Part shown: one piece after another, positions 14,110 to 15,242 of the stretch | Layout of the letters: each line of letters opens with the position of its first letter | Numbering within the stretch: the stretch's first letter is position 1 | Origin: JBFJVZ01 sp041623895 | GTDB lineage: Bacteria > Planctomycetota > Planctomycetia > Pirellulales > Pirellulaceae | Direction: 5' to 3' | Assembly (NCBI GenBank): GCA_041623895.1 | Contig: JBFJVZ010000158.1 | Coordinates: 1 to 15,242 of the forward strand | DNA: 15,242 nt | Position numbers and translations under genes: made by a program | The notes under the pieces: generated by a model | Database searches by the model: none | The model's input: the letters and a program-made list of their open reading frames with translations, nothing else | What the model was told of the DNA's origin: nothing

Positions 14110-14361
14110 TTAGATTTCATCACTACTGGTCACCTGTCGAATCGTAACGTCGCCAAATTCACGCAGCGGTGCACAAGCTTTTTCGACTTCCTGATCATCG
14201 CTGCTCTTGACCAAGGCATAAGCAACGTGTTCTTGCGTTGCCACCCAGGCACCCTGAATTGTCACTTTGCCTTCGTAATGCGTGGTGCCGTGTTGCCAAA
14301 AATATTCCAGCATGCCGGTTCTGTGCTCGTGAGTGTAACGGATTTCTATCATGTACAGCAT
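14110..14361 (-). CDS. Small DUF3303-like protein, 83 aa
   Basis: The 83-residue protein reads MLYMIEIRYTHEHRTGMLEYF, then a helix, GAWVATQEHVAYALVKS as a strand pair, and a C-terminal FGDVTIRQV strand. The beta-alpha-beta-beta-alpha-beta order and the VATQEHVAYALVKSSD segment resemble small dimeric alpha-beta barrel (ferredoxin-like) proteins of the DUF3303 type, whose function is unknown. No signal peptide is present. GGAG seven bases before the ATG at 14361 is one of the best ribosome binding sites in the window and supports the start. The esterase-like gene begins 95 bp downstream on the same strand, and the aminopeptidase gene diverges upstream across a 102-bp gap. Gene reality is fairly secure; family assignment is tentative. 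Confidence 0.7.
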   Translation of the reverse strand: MLYMIEIRYTHEHRTGMLEYFWQHGTTHYEGKVTIQGAWVATQEHVAYALVKSSDDQEVEKACAPLREFGDVTIRQVTSSDEI

Positions 14362-14402
14362 TGCTTGGCTCCGCGATCGACGTTGGTTGCGATAGAATCA
14401 TC

Positions 14403-14430
14403 GTAGAAAGGACTTCCGTCCTTACGCTAC
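14403..14430. repeat. Short hairpin in the leader of the M1 aminopeptidase gene
   Basis: AAGGAC-TTCC-GTCCTT (14408-14423) is a perfect 6-bp stem with a 4-base loop, extended by GTAG (14403-14406) and CTAC (14427-14430) with a small asymmetric bulge. It lies 33 bp before the aminopeptidase ATG, in the divergent gap 14362-14463. The GTAG...CTAC ends and the TTCCG core echo the repeat at 6156-6232. Confidence 0.4.
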
Positions 14431-14463
14431 CCGCGAGATCAGAAAAGTAAGGCAATCCACAAG

Positions 14464-15242
14464 ATGTCAGTTGTTTATCGCAAGGACTATGCTCCGCCTG
14501 CTTTTTGGGTCGATCGAGTCAATCTGCAATTCGATCTCGATCCTGAGAATACCATTGTTTCCGCGACAATGTGCGTGCGACGCAACAAAGAGCAGCCGCC
14601 GGGTCCTTTGGAGTTGAACGGCGAACATCTAAGGTTGCGATCGATCGCGGTCGACGGACAGGAGCTTGCCGATGACCAATTCCGGGTGACGGAGGAGAAT
14701 TTAGTCGTACAAGATCCGCCGGACGAATTTGTCTTGCGGACTCAAGTTCAGATTGACCCCCAAGCCAATAAATCGCTGTACGGATTGTACCTTTCGAGTG
14801 GAAATTTTTGCACCCAGTGCGAAGCGCTCGGATTTCGACGGATCACGTATTTTTTGGATCGCCCTGATGTGATGGCTCGCTACCACGTCACGATTCGTGC
14901 CAGGCAAGACGACTATCCGGTGTTGTTATCCAACGGAAATCGGACTTCTGCTCGGAACTTGGACGACGGCCGTCACGAGGTCGTTTGGGAAGACCCGTTT
15001 CCAAAACCAAGCTATCTGTTCGCACTTGTGGCGGCCAATTTGAAATGCCATCGCGGATCGTTTTTCACTCGCAGTGGCCGCAATGTCGCCTTGGAAATCT
15101 GGGTTGAGCCGCAAAACATCGACCGCTGCGGCTATGCGCTGAAATCTTTGCAGAAAGCAATGAAATGGGACGAGGATGTTTTTGGTCTGGAGTATGACCT
15201 GGATGTCTACATGATCGTCGCCGTCAACGACTTCAACATGGG
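14464..15242 (+). CDS. pepN: M1 family aminopeptidase N (PepN type), N-terminal part only
   Basis: The frame is open from the ATG at 14464 to the right edge: 259 complete codons, so the gene is cut by the window. It begins MSVVYRKDYAPPAFWVDRVN, a typical PepN N-terminal beta-domain start without signal peptide, so it is cytoplasmic. Residues 118-121 are QCEA in FCTQCEALGFRRITYFLDRPDVM; the Glu (E120) corresponds to the residue that binds the substrate's free amino group in E. coli PepN. The visible part ends NDFNMG, exactly where the family's GAMEN exopeptidase motif starts; the zinc site HExxH would follow outside the window. The enzyme removes N-terminal residues from peptides in general protein turnover. 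It is divergent from the 83-aa gene. The ribosome binding site is weak (AAGG about 12 bases upstream). Confidence 0.95.
   Translation, partial: MSVVYRKDYAPPAFWVDRVNLQFDLDPENTIVSATMCVRRNKEQPPGPLELNGEHLRLRSIAVDGQELADDQFRVTEENLVVQDPPDEFVLRTQVQIDPQANKSLYGLYLSSGNFCTQCEALGFRRITYFLDRPDVMARYHVTIRARQDDYPVLLSNGNRTSARNLDDGRHEVVWEDPFPKPSYLFALVAANLKCHRGSFFTRSGRNVALEIWVEPQNIDRCGYALKSLQKAMKWDEDVFGLEYDLDVYMIVAVNDFNM

Noticed and set aside
14110..14361. The 83-aa gene as one half of a toxin-antitoxin pair.
   Set aside because: The neighbours are an esterase-like gene and pepN, no small partner gene overlaps it, and the fold pattern fits a DUF3303-like protein.

Overview
The window looks like a chromosomal segment from a marine-type planctomycete (Rhodopirellula/Pirellulales-like). 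The evidence is the gene content: two type I sulfatases with signal peptides, two DUF1080 (3-keto-disaccharide hydrolase family) secreted proteins, Tat-signal sugar-type enzymes, a secreted BNR-repeat sialidase-fold protein, an EF-hand plus alpha/beta-hydrolase fusion, moderate GC, weak Shine-Dalgarno signals and several palindromic intergenic repeats. The assignment is by pattern recognition only; no rRNA or tRNA is present to confirm it.

Layout. Left end, minus strand: a DUF1338 protein (465-1373) followed 61 bp later by a Tat-signal TIM-barrel isomerase/epimerase-like protein cut by the window edge (2-403). A 308-bp gap (1374-1681) with a REP-like palindromic element follows. Then on the plus strand come a CYTH-domain protein (1682-2188) and a 59-aa single-pass membrane protein (2219-2398). 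These converge on a minus-strand pair: sulfatase 1 (3668-5275), then a tandem-domain DUF1080 protein (2413-3615). Diverging from sulfatase 1 is a plus-strand run: SDR dehydrogenase (5360-6133), sialidase-like protein (6263-7843) and Tat-exported enolase-superfamily protein (7953-9326). This run converges on a second minus-strand unit: sulfatase 2 (11072-12718), DUF1080 protein (9972-10979) and a small secreted protein (9336-9917). A composite hairpin repeat (about 12737-12914) separates it from an EF-hand esterase-like protein (12926-14014) and an 83-aa DUF3303-like protein (14110-14361). The right end carries the start of a PepN-type M1 aminopeptidase (from 14464), also cut by the window edge.

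Functional reading. Positions 2413-12718 look like a glycan-processing neighbourhood: two sulfatase-to-DUF1080 modules in the same orientation flank an oxidoreductase, sialidase-like and enolase-superfamily block. A reasonable inference is extracytoplasmic desulfation and cleavage of a sulfated, possibly sialic-acid-like, glycan, with oxidised (keto) sugar intermediates. The substrate cannot be read from the sequence. No transporter, regulator or sulfatase-maturating enzyme lies in the window.
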